Source of the DNA: Clostridiales bacterium
GTDB taxonomy: Bacteria > Bacillota > Clostridia > Christensenellales > Borkfalkiaceae
DNA: 64,000 nucleotides
Reading direction: 5' to 3'
Assembly (NCBI GenBank): GCA_015069495.1
Contig: SVIN01000003.1
Span: 25,771-89,770, forward strand
Shown: one piece after another, positions 9,334-19,134 of the stretch
How positions within the stretch are numbered: position 1 is the first letter of the stretch
How the letters are laid out: the number at the start of each line of letters is the position of its first letter
Made by a program: the position numbers and the translations under genes
Notes under the pieces: generated by a model
Databases searched by the model: none
Told to the model about the DNA's origin: nothing
Seen by the model: only the letters and a program-made list of their open reading frames with translations

Positions 9334-11553
9334 TCAAAGCACGCCGCGCTTATAATGCCCTGACGTACAGTTTTTATAAATTTGCTTTTGTTTGTTTTCA
9401 CTGTCTTTTGCTTCTACCGCCATACTTTTATTGGCAAGCACACTAACGTCCAACAATTTCCCTGCACCTTGTATACCAACGCCAACCAAGTCCGCGCAAT
9501 TATATACCTCAAATCGACAGTTTCCGTCCGCGGAAAGATATCTTCTTACGGGGAATACTCTCCCATTCTCATCCGTCAAACCATAGATTTCACGCTTATC
9601 GCATTGATTACACGTTTTCCCAAACGGACAATAGCACAAATCCATAATTTTAATATTGCCCGAAGCAAGTGCAAACGCCTTATCGCTGACCAACTCTCCA
9701 CCCTCTTTCTGGTTTAACTCCTTGGAGACAGCGTAATACGCAACGTTTGGATCGTTCAACAAAGTCATTACGGAGAATTGATTGGTCAAATTAAATCCTG
9801 TCCCTGCGAACAACTTTACACCATGTTCTTTCGCGAAAGTCATTCCGCCGTAATTTTCCGCGTAAATACCGTCTATTTTCTTCATTTCGCACCAATATTC
9901 CAAGCGTTCCATATCCTTGGAAGTTGCAAATGCGGGATAATATAAGTATTTTTGATGATTTCCATTAACGAAACTTTCGGGTAAATCCAGGGTCCAATCC
10001 TGCGGTTTATAGATTGCTATATCACAGACTATATCGGCAAAATCGTCTGAGATAACTGCTGTCTTTGTGTTATTGCCAGAAAGAATAGGCGCTGATATGG
10101 GATTTACCGTCAGTATTTGCCGTTCTCCCGTACGGATAAAATCAGAAATTCGTTCATAAACAGTTCTTCTGAATCCATTCAACATTGATTTTGGGATAAA
10201 AATATTGCCGTTCACTTCAATGCGGTCAAATACAACCTCAAGCGGAAGTCCGTCCGTTTTGATAAAGCAAGCACGTATTTCTTCCTCGCTCAGCGGTCTG
10301 TTTTGGGCAGATTGCAAAAGTTCGTTACTTTCCACACAAACGTTGCCGCACACCGCTTTTGCGGTTTGACCTTCGGTAAACTCAAGCGATAAATGCAACT
10401 TTGCGCGCTTTTCATGGGCAAGCACCCTTGTATTCACTTCGGTATCCGTAGTAATAAACACATTGTCTCCGTTTTTTAAACGGATTTTAGAATCAATGAT
10501 AAATCCTTTTCCCTGTGTTTTGACAAAGCTTGCCCCGCCGATTTCACCGCCATCGCGGATAATCTTAAAAGCATCTCCCTTTTGCGGAATAAAACGGCTG
10601 TCTACAAAATATTGCGCGTTGAGAACCTTGACAACGCCCACCTTTTCGCCAATATGTCCTTGGATTGCCGTAGATAAGAATCGTTTATCCTGACCAAACG
10701 CCAAACCTTTGGTATAATTACCGCGATTGTATGTGCGTTTTAAGGCGGAAAGATTACGTTCCGTATTGCCCGTTTCATCCAATAACCCACGATAATAGCG
10801 CACTGCGGCCGCGACATATTCAGGACGGCGCATTCTACCCTCAATCTTAAAAGATACAACGCCTGCCTGCTTTAATTTTTCAATATCTTCTCCCACCCCT
10901 AAATCGGAAAGAGAAAGTGCATAGTTTAAAGCTGTATTTTCGTTTCTATCGTAAGCGTATCTCTTACGGCAAGGTTGTTTACAACGCCCGCGATTACCGC
11001 TATTTCCACCTACAAACGAAGAAAAATAGCATTGTCCCGAAAAACAGGTACAAAGCGCGCCGTGGATAAAGACTTCAGTCTCCATAAATTCGGCAATTTT
11101 CTTAATCTCAGCCAACGGAGTTTCCCTTGCTAAAATCACGCGGGAAAATCCACATTCTTTGGCAAACTTTGCACCCTCAAGCGTACAAACACCCGCCTGC
11201 GTGCTCATATGCAAGACGATATCGGGGTATGATTCATGAATCGTTTTACCTAAAAATGGATCTTGTAAAATGATTGCATCCGCACCTTCATTCCATGCAA
11301 ATAAAACATCCTTGAAGAAGTTTTCACTTGCCTCCGCACCATCCTTAATGACCGTATTTAAAGCAACGTAAACCTTTACCCCCAGCAAATGTGCGCGGAA
11401 AAGGATAGAACGGAAATTATCCGCGTCAAAATTATCTGCGCCTTGACGGGCGGAAAAGGACGAGGATAAGCCCAAATATATGGCGTTTGCGCCGTTGTTG
11501 ATTGCCGCCAATGCGCTGTCATAGCTACCTGCGGGTGCTAAAATTTCCAACAT
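9334..11553 (-). CDS. U32 family peptidase / collagenase-like protease with C-terminal extension
   Basis: LEILAPAGSYDSALAAINNGANAIYLG, CTCFSGQCYFSSFVGGNSGNRGRCKQPCR. Confidence 0.92.
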   Translation of the reverse strand: MLEILAPAGSYDSALAAINNGANAIYLGLSSSFSARQGADNFDADNFRSILFRAHLLGVKVYVALNTVIKDGAEASENFFKDVLFAWNEGADAIILQDPFLGKTIHESYPDIVLHMSTQAGVCTLEGAKFAKECGFSRVILARETPLAEIKKIAEFMETEVFIHGALCTCFSGQCYFSSFVGGNSGNRGRCKQPCRKRYAYDRNENTALNYALSLSDLGVGEDIEKLKQAGVVSFKIEGRMRRPEYVAAAVRYYRGLLDETGNTERNLSALKRTYNRGNYTKGLAFGQDKRFLSTAIQGHIGEKVGVVKVLNAQYFVDSRFIPQKGDAFKIIRDGGEIGGASFVKTQGKGFIIDSKIRLKNGDNVFITTDTEVNTRVLAHEKRAKLHLSLEFTEGQTAKAVCGNVCVESNELLQSAQNRPLSEEEIRACFIKTDGLPLEVVFDRIEVNGNIFIPKSMLNGFRRTVYERISDFIRTGERQILTVNPISAPILSGNNTKTAVISDDFADIVCDIAIYKPQDWTLDLPESFVNGNHQKYLYYPAFATSKDMERLEYWCEMKKIDGIYAENYGGMTFAKEHGVKLFAGTGFNLTNQFSVMTLLNDPNVAYYAVSKELNQKEGGELVSDKAFALASGNIKIMDLCYCPFGKTCNQCDKREIYGLTDENGRVFPVRRYLSADGNCRFEVYNCADLVGVGIQGAGKLLDVSVLANKSMAVEAKDSENKQKQIYKNCTSGHYKRGVL

Positions 11554-11556
11554 AAC

Positions 11557-12381
11557 TTATCTATACCCAAAGCGATGGATGACCTCGGTCACCGCTCCTT
11601 CTTCATTCGTTAACTCACAAACGTAATCTGCTTTTTCTTTCAATGCTTCGTCAGCATTATTTACCGCCACGCCGATACCCGCCCGTTCAATCATAGGCAA
11701 GTCATTGCGTTGATCGCCGATTGAAACCGTTTTATCTACGCTTGTATGGTAATAATCCGCCAAAAACGCAACTGCCGTACCTTTGGAATAGTTTGCGTTG
11801 ACAACTTCCACTAAAAAGTCTGCGCTTCGCGTTACTTCACAGCCAGCAAAACCTGCCTGAGAAAGCTCGTTCATGACTCGTTCAGCATCCTTGGGATATA
11901 CCATAACGAGAATTTTATATGACGCCAAACGCTCCTTGCGAATAAAGTCGGATAATTTTCGATCCACGACCAAAATTGCCTTGCTCTTAACGACTTTTTC
12001 ATACATTTTCAAGGCTTCATCATCCATATTGCAATAATAATCCCACAAATCGTAAACGTGGATATGCAAGCCCATTTCTTCCATTTTTTCTACAACGGCA
12101 AGGGTAGTTTCGTAAGGAATTTTGCCATCCATAACCACCTTCCCGCTTTCAATATCCGCAATAATCGCGCCTTGACAGCAGGCAACCATCCCCTTCAACC
12201 CAAGCTCACGAGCGCGCGATAAAATCCCCGACGGCATACGCCCCGTGGAAATTGCAAACGCACCCCCGTCCTGAATATAAGCGGAAATGGCATCCTTGTT
12301 TTGTTGTGAAATTGTTCCGTCCTCATTGACGAGCGTACCGTCAAAATCGGAAACAATCAATGGATAGTTTATCTTTCGCAT
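11557..12381 (-). CDS. Cof-type HAD-IIB family hydrolase
   Basis: VSDFDGTLVNEDGTIS, SIGDQRNDLPMIERAG. Confidence 0.92.
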   Translation of the reverse strand: MRKINYPLIVSDFDGTLVNEDGTISQQNKDAISAYIQDGGAFAISTGRMPSGILSRARELGLKGMVACCQGAIIADIESGKVVMDGKIPYETTLAVVEKMEEMGLHIHVYDLWDYYCNMDDEALKMYEKVVKSKAILVVDRKLSDFIRKERLASYKILVMVYPKDAERVMNELSQAGFAGCEVTRSADFLVEVVNANYSKGTAVAFLADYYHTSVDKTVSIGDQRNDLPMIERAGIGVAVNNADEALKEKADYVCELTNEEGAVTEVIHRFGYR

Positions 12382-14190
12382 TTATATACTTTCCCTAAAA
12401 TAATCTCTGATCTTTTTGGCGAGTTCAGGTCCAATGCCTTCCGCTTCGCACAGTGTTTCTTCCGACGCATCCATAATTTTATCAATCGTACCGAATTTTT
12501 CCAACAAAGCCATGCGTTTCTTTTTCCCAATCCCATCAATTTCCTGCAAAACCGAGGCAAGGTTGCGCTTAGAGTGCAAACTGCGGAAATAGGTAATCGC
12601 AAAACGGTGAGCCTCGTCACGGATGCGCTGTAACATTTTCAATGCGTAATCCCTATGATCGATACGAATACTTTCATCGGAAAATAAGGTAAAAACTTCT
12701 TCCTCGCGTTCAGCAAGAGAAATCAATTCGATATCCGTAACCCCCATCTCATCGAAGACATCTTTGATTGCGGAGAGTTGACCTTTACCGCCGTCAATGA
12801 TGATTAAGTCGGGTTTAGGGAAGCGTTCCTCTTCTTCCGTACCAAATTTTGCCAAACGCCGACGCATCATTTCCTGGTGAGAAGCATAATCGTTTGCGCC
12901 CTCAACCGTCTTGATTTTAAATCGGCGGTAACTACGCCTATCCGCTTCGCCATCCACAAACACAACCATGGAGCCAACTTTATCTACCCCGCTAATGTTA
13001 GAAATATCGTAACATTCCATGCGTTTGGGGTACTTTTTTAACCCCAAAATCTCTTTGAGACGCACGCAAGCGTTTTTGGTCATATCGTTTTTGTGCTTGA
13101 TTTTATCAATGGATTTTGACAAATACTCGCCCGCATTTTTCTCTGCCATATCCAAAAGCTGCGCTTTTACCCCTTGTTTGGGTAAAGTAATTTCCACCTT
13201 TTTATCAAAGCGTTCGAGGAAATATTTCTCCAGCAATTCCTTTTCACAAAAATCCTGCGTAATGATTTCATCGGGCAGTTCGTGATTGATGTAAAATTGC
13301 GCGATAAATGCAGTCAAGGCATCCGCTTCCGTAAATGAACCGTCTTCCAGTGCAAAGTTACTGCTACCTTGCATAATCCCGCTTCTCGTCACCAAAACGT
13401 TGACCGCTGAATATAAAAAGTTTGTCTTTAGTGCAATAATATCGGCGTTAATCGCTCGGCTTAACGCCGTAATTCGTTTTAATTTCAGCTTAGACAGCAT
13501 TGCCAACTTTTCACGATATTCCATAGCAAGTTCAAATTCTTCTTGCTCGGCAAATCGGAACATCTTTTCTTGCAACAGCGATTCCGCTTCTTCGTAGTTA
13601 CCATCTAAAAACAAAAGGGTTTCCTTGACTTTTGCGCCATATTCTTCTTCTGTGCACAAATGCGCACACGGAGCAAGGCAACGGCCTAAATGATACGCAA
13701 GACAAGGTTTTTTCGGCTTTTCTCCAATGGAAATGGTACAATTGCGAACCTTATAGACGGAACTAATGATATCCAATAATTCACCGCAACGCACACCACC
13801 CATGAAGGGTCCGAAATATTTCCCGTCCTTCTTGATTTTTCGGGTAACGGAAACACGAGGATATCCTTCTTTGGTGTGAACCTTGATATACGGATACGTT
13901 TTATCGTCTTTTAACAAAATATTATATTTAGGCTTGTATTTTTTAATTAAATTGTTTTCAAGCGCCAACGCGTCAATTTCCGTTTGTGTGATGATGTAAT
14001 AGAAATCAGCGATATTTTCTACCATTGCGGAAACTTTTTCAGGTTTCGCAGAGGCATGAAAATACTGCCGCACCCTATTTTTCAAGATGCGAGCTTTGCC
14101 TACGTAGATTACTACCCCGTCTTTATCAAGCATAATATACACACCAGGTGTGTCGGGTAGTAAACTGAGTTTTTCTTTTAAATCACCCAT
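12382..14190 (-). CDS. uvrC: Excinuclease ABC subunit UvrC
   Basis: GIY-YIG N-terminus (LPDTPGVYIMLDKDGVVIYVGKA), UVR motif, C-terminal HhH. Confidence 0.96.
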   Translation of the reverse strand: MGDLKEKLSLLPDTPGVYIMLDKDGVVIYVGKARILKNRVRQYFHASAKPEKVSAMVENIADFYYIITQTEIDALALENNLIKKYKPKYNILLKDDKTYPYIKVHTKEGYPRVSVTRKIKKDGKYFGPFMGGVRCGELLDIISSVYKVRNCTISIGEKPKKPCLAYHLGRCLAPCAHLCTEEEYGAKVKETLLFLDGNYEEAESLLQEKMFRFAEQEEFELAMEYREKLAMLSKLKLKRITALSRAINADIIALKTNFLYSAVNVLVTRSGIMQGSSNFALEDGSFTEADALTAFIAQFYINHELPDEIITQDFCEKELLEKYFLERFDKKVEITLPKQGVKAQLLDMAEKNAGEYLSKSIDKIKHKNDMTKNACVRLKEILGLKKYPKRMECYDISNISGVDKVGSMVVFVDGEADRRSYRRFKIKTVEGANDYASHQEMMRRRLAKFGTEEEERFPKPDLIIIDGGKGQLSAIKDVFDEMGVTDIELISLAEREEEVFTLFSDESIRIDHRDYALKMLQRIRDEAHRFAITYFRSLHSKRNLASVLQEIDGIGKKKRMALLEKFGTIDKIMDASEETLCEAEGIGPELAKKIRDYFRESI

Positions 14191-14261
14191 ACGACATTAT
14201 TATATACCAAAATTGAAAATTTTGCAAGAGAATAGCGGAAAAAAAGTAGTGTTTCCTACAT

Positions 14262-14600
14262 TTAACAGCCTAAAAATTCAATTCCCTTCAATATAACGTC
14301 GGTAATGGAGTCGTCCACTAGGCTGTAAAAGACAATTTTTCCCTGCCGACAGCTTTTTACAATACCCGCACTTTTCAAAAAACGAAGCTGGTGAGATACT
14401 GTGGTCTGATTGATTTCTAAGATTCGGGATAAATCCGTTACACACAGTTCACTGATAGCTAGCGCGGATAAAATCTTCACCCGCGTATAATCAGCAAACA
14501 CAGAAAAAAAGCACACAACACCCTCGAGAATATCTCCTTGCGGAACATAATCCTCGATTAAGCTTTGCGTGCGTTTATCCAGCAATAACATTTGCGACAT
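14262..14600 (-). CDS. ArsR/SmtB-family metalloregulator
   Basis: wHTH ELCVTDLSRILEINQTTVSHQLRFLKSAGIV; start MSQMLLLDKR preceded by AGGAGG; adjacent to the copper ATPase gene. Confidence 0.85.
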   Translation of the reverse strand: MSQMLLLDKRTQSLIEDYVPQGDILEGVVCFFSVFADYTRVKILSALAISELCVTDLSRILEINQTTVSHQLRFLKSAGIVKSCRQGKIVFYSLVDDSITDVILKGIEFLGC

Positions 14601-14698
14601 AAGAAGTCCTCCTAATATGTTCATGGAAGACATCATACCATACGTGCATATGTTTTTTCTGTTTTATTTTGTCATTGCGAGGTTTATTTTGTCACCTA

Positions 14699-17122
14699 TC
14701 ACGAAATTTTCTTTACTTCGTAACCCGCTTCTGTAATCACAGCGGTCAATTTTTCATCTAAAACGTCCGTGTTTAATTCTACCACAGCCGTTTTCTTTTT
14801 CAAGCTTACGTCTACAGATACAACGCCTTCCAGGCTTTCCAACGCTTTCGTGACATGCGCCACGCAACGCGGGCACATCATTCCTTCGATTTTCAAAGTT
14901 TTCTTCATACTGTTTTCCTCTGTCTTTATTTTATTTGTTCCATACCTAGTTAAGCGTAACGCGTTTGTCACAACAAACAGTGAACTCAACGACATGCAAG
15001 CCGCCCCAATCATCGGATTTAATGAAATGTTCGCAAAAGCAAATACCCCCGCTGCAAGAGGGATGGCTATACAGTTATAAAAGAACGCCCAAAACAGATT
15101 TTGCTTGATATTTTTTACCGTTGCGCGACTGAGTTCAATCGCTTGATTAACCAAACGTAAATCACCGCGAGAAAGCACCACGTCCGCGCTGTCGATGGCA
15201 ATGTCCGTACCATTCCCCATCGCGATCCCTACATCAGCTTCTTTCAGTGCAGGGCTGTCGTTGATACCATCGCCGACCATCGCAACAAATCCCCCCACGT
15301 TCCTTACGCGTTGAACAGCTTTTGCTTTATCTTCGGGTAATGCCTCGGCAAAATAATCGTCAATCCCGACTTCTTCTGCAATTGCTTTCGCAACATTTTC
15401 ATTATCGCCCGTCAACATACCGACACGAATATCTTTTGCTCTTAATTCAGCAACTGCCGATTTACTCTCACTCTTTAAGGTATCCGCCAAAGCAAATACC
15501 GCAAGCAAACCTTTTTCCGTTGCTAAAAATACAGCCGTTTTCCCTTGTTTTGAGGTTTCTTTCTCAATTTGATAAGCTTCTTTTTCGGCTATATTCCCCA
15601 ACAAACGGCGATTGCCCAAAAGATAAGTTTTATCATGGAAATTTCCTTTTGCACCTTTCCCCATCTCATAGGTATAATCGGTAATTTCAATCAAGTTTTG
15701 AGTAAGCTCTTTTTCTGCATAATCACGAATACATTCAGCAATCGGATGATTGGAATGTCGTTCAATCGCCGCAGCAATTTGCAAACATTCCGTTTTATCC
15801 CCTTGATACAAGGTAAAGTCGGTCACTTTGGGTTGCCCAACCGTTAAAGTTGCCGTTTTATCCAATAATACACAATTGATATCCTTTGCCTTTTGTAAAG
15901 TTTCCGCGTCTTTATATAAAATACCAAGTGACATACCGCGTCCCGTGGCCGCCATAACCGCCACTGGAGTAGCTAACCCCAATGAACAGGGACAGGAAAT
16001 CACCAAAACACTGATGGCGTAATTTGCCGCTTTTGCAATATCCCTTGAAGCAAACCACCATATCGCAAACGTAAGCAAAGCAATCAATGTCACTATGGGT
16101 ACGAAGACACCTGCAATTTTATCCGCAATCTTCTGTATCGGTGCTTTGCTTGCGCCTGCATCCTTGACCATTTTAACAATCTGCGAAAGGGTTGTATCCG
16201 CACCGACTTTTTCAGCCAAGACCTTTAAAAATCCGCTTTTTACGATATCCGCACCCGTTACCGAATCTCCTTCCAAAATTTCGATGGGCATACTCTCACC
16301 CGTAATCGCGGCGCGGTCCACAAAGGCATGCCCCTCCATAACTTTACCATCCACAGGAATATATTCGCCTTGCTTCACAATCAAAATATCCCCTTGCACG
16401 ATATCTGAAAAAGGAATTTTCACCTCTCCGCCGTTTCGTTCTATATTAACGGTGTTGGGCATTAGTTGAATCAACTTTTCAATTTCTTCCCCCGTCTTTC
16501 GCTTGGATTTTTCTTCTAACCATTTTCCGAGGGTTACAAGGGCTAAAATCATCGCGGCCGATTCGTAGAAAAAATGTACGTGTCCGTCTACTTTACCAAG
16601 ATACAATAAAATTGTATAGACTACGCTGTATAAAAAGGATACCGCTGAACCCAAAGCAACCAAGGTGTCCATGTTTGGAACACGCTTTATAAGGGCTTTT
16701 GTACCGCTCGTGAAAAACTTAAAATCCACAATAATAACAGCCAACGCCAAAATCATCTGTAAAGTCGCGCCAACTTTGTCATTTGCAGGTTGAGGAAGAT
16801 GAAGCATACTGCCCATTGAAAAGTACATCAATGGCAATAAAAATATCAGTGAGAGAAAAAAACGAATTTTCAAGCGCTTGGGTTGCGCTGTTTTTTCTTG
16901 AAAAAGCCTTTCTTCAAATGGTTTGGCAACGTAACCGAGATTTATCACTGCTTGTATAATTTCTTGACTGGATATTTTTTGCGCATCGTATTCCACCGAC
17001 ATACTTTCACCCATCAAAGAAACTTCCGCATGGATAATACCGTCTAATCTACATACGGTACGCTCAATTCCAGCCGAACAAGCCGCGCACGACATGCCCA
17101 TTATCGAAAATTTTTCTTTCAT
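14699..17122 (-). CDS. copA: Copper-type P1B ATPase with N- and C-terminal HMA domains
   Basis: N-terminal GMSCAACSAGIE, CPCSLGLATP, TGES, GDGINDSPALKEADVG, C-terminal GMMCPRCVAHV. The phosphorylation motif reads DKTATLT. Confidence 0.92.
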   Translation of the reverse strand: MKEKFSIMGMSCAACSAGIERTVCRLDGIIHAEVSLMGESMSVEYDAQKISSQEIIQAVINLGYVAKPFEERLFQEKTAQPKRLKIRFFLSLIFLLPLMYFSMGSMLHLPQPANDKVGATLQMILALAVIIVDFKFFTSGTKALIKRVPNMDTLVALGSAVSFLYSVVYTILLYLGKVDGHVHFFYESAAMILALVTLGKWLEEKSKRKTGEEIEKLIQLMPNTVNIERNGGEVKIPFSDIVQGDILIVKQGEYIPVDGKVMEGHAFVDRAAITGESMPIEILEGDSVTGADIVKSGFLKVLAEKVGADTTLSQIVKMVKDAGASKAPIQKIADKIAGVFVPIVTLIALLTFAIWWFASRDIAKAANYAISVLVISCPCSLGLATPVAVMAATGRGMSLGILYKDAETLQKAKDINCVLLDKTATLTVGQPKVTDFTLYQGDKTECLQIAAAIERHSNHPIAECIRDYAEKELTQNLIEITDYTYEMGKGAKGNFHDKTYLLGNRRLLGNIAEKEAYQIEKETSKQGKTAVFLATEKGLLAVFALADTLKSESKSAVAELRAKDIRVGMLTGDNENVAKAIAEEVGIDDYFAEALPEDKAKAVQRVRNVGGFVAMVGDGINDSPALKEADVGIAMGNGTDIAIDSADVVLSRGDLRLVNQAIELSRATVKNIKQNLFWAFFYNCIAIPLAAGVFAFANISLNPMIGAACMSLSSLFVVTNALRLTRYGTNKIKTEENSMKKTLKIEGMMCPRCVAHVTKALESLEGVVSVDVSLKKKTAVVELNTDVLDEKLTAVITEAGYEVKKIS

Positions 17123-17167
17123 AATTTGCTTACCCCTTTTCGTCTTATGTAAGACTGTAACACAAAA

Positions 17168-17192
17168 CGACGGGTGCACATGTCACCCGCCT
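17168..17192 (-). terminator. Hairpin between rpmF and copA (weak terminator or leader element)
   Basis: CGGGTG-CACATGT-CACCCG at 17171-17189; on the minus strand followed by TCGTTTTG. Confidence 0.4.
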
Positions 17193-17214
17193 GATGTTTT
17201 GCATTAGACGAAAA

Positions 17215-17406
17215 TTAGTCCTTTTTGTCTTCCTTGGGTGCTACAACTTCTACGCCGTCGTAGTAACCACAGTTCTTGCAAACTTTGTGTGCTTCTTTGT
17301 AATCGTGGCAATGAGGGCATTCTACGATCGTTGCCGCCGTTGCTTTATAGTTTGCAAATCTTTTGTTCGTTCTGCTCTTGGATTGTTTGCTCTTAGGTAC
17401 TGCCAT
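17215..17406 (-). CDS. rpmF: 50S ribosomal protein L32
   Basis: MAVPKSKQSKSRTNKRF...CPHCHDYKEAHKVCKNCGYYDG. Confidence 0.97.
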   Translation of the reverse strand: MAVPKSKQSKSRTNKRFANYKATAATIVECPHCHDYKEAHKVCKNCGYYDGVEVVAPKEDKKD

Positions 17407-17431
17407 ATTAACACCTCTTGTTTAATTCTTT

Positions 17432-17854
17432 CTATTTTATATCGGTTTCACCGTTATACGAAATCTCTTCACAATTATCCCCGCAGGAAACACTAAACGG
17501 CATACTTGCCATAATCGCATCTTCCACGGCCTTTGTTAAATCAACCACTCCGTTTGTATAGCCGTAATCTTCATAATCCTTACGACATTCGAAATAAGCA
17601 TCCAACTCACCTTCCACCTCAGCAGAGGCCGCCTTTAAACATCTGGAACACTGCCCTTCCAGCTTATAAGCGACCGTACCGCGAATTTCCAGCGAATCAT
17701 CCTCGTATAAATCATAATCAAATATAATTTTTACGGGTGAAGCGAATTTCACGAACGGAATTTCAATCAACGTTTCGGGGGCAGGATATTCAAACTCCAT
17801 ACTTCCCGAATACTTTTTTTGTGCATTAAGTTTTCGGATATCTATTCTCATCAT
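17432..17854 (-). CDS. DUF177/YceD family protein
   Basis: Conserved position upstream of rpmF; CSRCLKAASAEVEGELDAYF. Confidence 0.88.
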   Translation of the reverse strand: MMRIDIRKLNAQKKYSGSMEFEYPAPETLIEIPFVKFASPVKIIFDYDLYEDDSLEIRGTVAYKLEGQCSRCLKAASAEVEGELDAYFECRKDYEDYGYTNGVVDLTKAVEDAIMASMPFSVSCGDNCEEISYNGETDIK

Positions 17855-17926
17855 AAAACCGACTAAGCAATTATAGTATATTTCTTTTCGTTTGTCAACT
17901 TTTTTTCAGGGGGAATTTTTGAATTT

Positions 17927-19120
17927 TTATAATAATTCTACTGTTTCTCTCGCAATTACCAATTCTTCGTTGGTAGGAATGATTAAAATCTTGACTTTGG
18001 AATTAGAACCGCTGATATCACGGATTGCGCCGTTGTTCTTTTCCAAATTCTTTTCCTTATCAATTTCCAAGCCGAGATATTGCATATTATCACAAATTGC
18101 TTCACGCACGCAAGGAGTATTTTCCCCTACGCCCGCCGTAAATACAATACAATCCACGCCGTTCATTGCCGCAGCATATGCACCGACATATTTCTTGCAT
18201 GCATAAGCAAACATATCCAACGCCAATTTCGCACGCGCGTTGCCTTGATCACGAGCCGCCGTTAAATCACGGAAGTCGCTGGACACGCCCGAAATACCAG
18301 CCATACCACATTTCTTATTAAGGTAGGTAAGCGTTTCGGAGATATCCCAACCATTTTTCTTTGCGAGATATTCCGCCGCAGCGTAATCCAAATCACCGCT
18401 TCTCGTCCCCATAGGCACACCAGCCAAAGGCGTAAAGCCCATAGACGTATCCACACTCTTACCGCCATCAACAGCCGTAATCGACGAACCATTTCCCAAA
18501 TGACAAGTAATAACCTTCAAATCCTTCGCATCTTTACCAAGGTATTTTGCCGCTTCTTGAGAAACAAACTTGTGACTAGTACCATGGAAGCCATAACGAC
18601 GGATTTTATACTTTTCATAATCCGTATAATCAATCGCGTACATATACGCATAGTCGGGCATCGTAAAATGGAAGCTGGTATCGAATACGAATGCCATAGG
18701 CGTATTGGGCATTGCCGCACGGCAAGCTTTTACCCCAATCAACGCCGCAGGATTGTGCAAGGGTGCTAAATCGCAAAGCTCTTCCATCTGTGCAATCGTT
18801 TCATCCGTAACCAAAGTCGTTTTCTTGAACACTTCGCCCGAAGCAACTGCACGATGGCCAACCGCATCAATTTCATCCATGGATGCAAGAACACCCGCTT
18901 TTTCATCTGTCAATGCGTTCAAAACAAGGGATACAGCCACGTTATGGTCAGGCATTTCTTGTTCGTATACAAATTCTTGACCGTTTGCTTTGTGGGTCAA
19001 CTTAGAACCAGGGATACCAATACGTTCACACGTACCCTTTGCTACTACGCCTTCCGTTTCCATATCAATCAATTGATATTTCAAGGAAGAACTACCCGAA
19101 TTGATAACAAGTACTTTCAT
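17927..19120 (-). CDS. ackA: Acetate kinase
   Basis: MKVLVINSGSSSLKYQLID; start preceded by GAGGTGA. Confidence 0.97.
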   Translation of the reverse strand: MKVLVINSGSSSLKYQLIDMETEGVVAKGTCERIGIPGSKLTHKANGQEFVYEQEMPDHNVAVSLVLNALTDEKAGVLASMDEIDAVGHRAVASGEVFKKTTLVTDETIAQMEELCDLAPLHNPAALIGVKACRAAMPNTPMAFVFDTSFHFTMPDYAYMYAIDYTDYEKYKIRRYGFHGTSHKFVSQEAAKYLGKDAKDLKVITCHLGNGSSITAVDGGKSVDTSMGFTPLAGVPMGTRSGDLDYAAAEYLAKKNGWDISETLTYLNKKCGMAGISGVSSDFRDLTAARDQGNARAKLALDMFAYACKKYVGAYAAAMNGVDCIVFTAGVGENTPCVREAICDNMQYLGLEIDKEKNLEKNNGAIRDISGSNSKVKILIIPTNEELVIARETVELL

Positions 19121-19134
19121 TATATTCACCTCAA

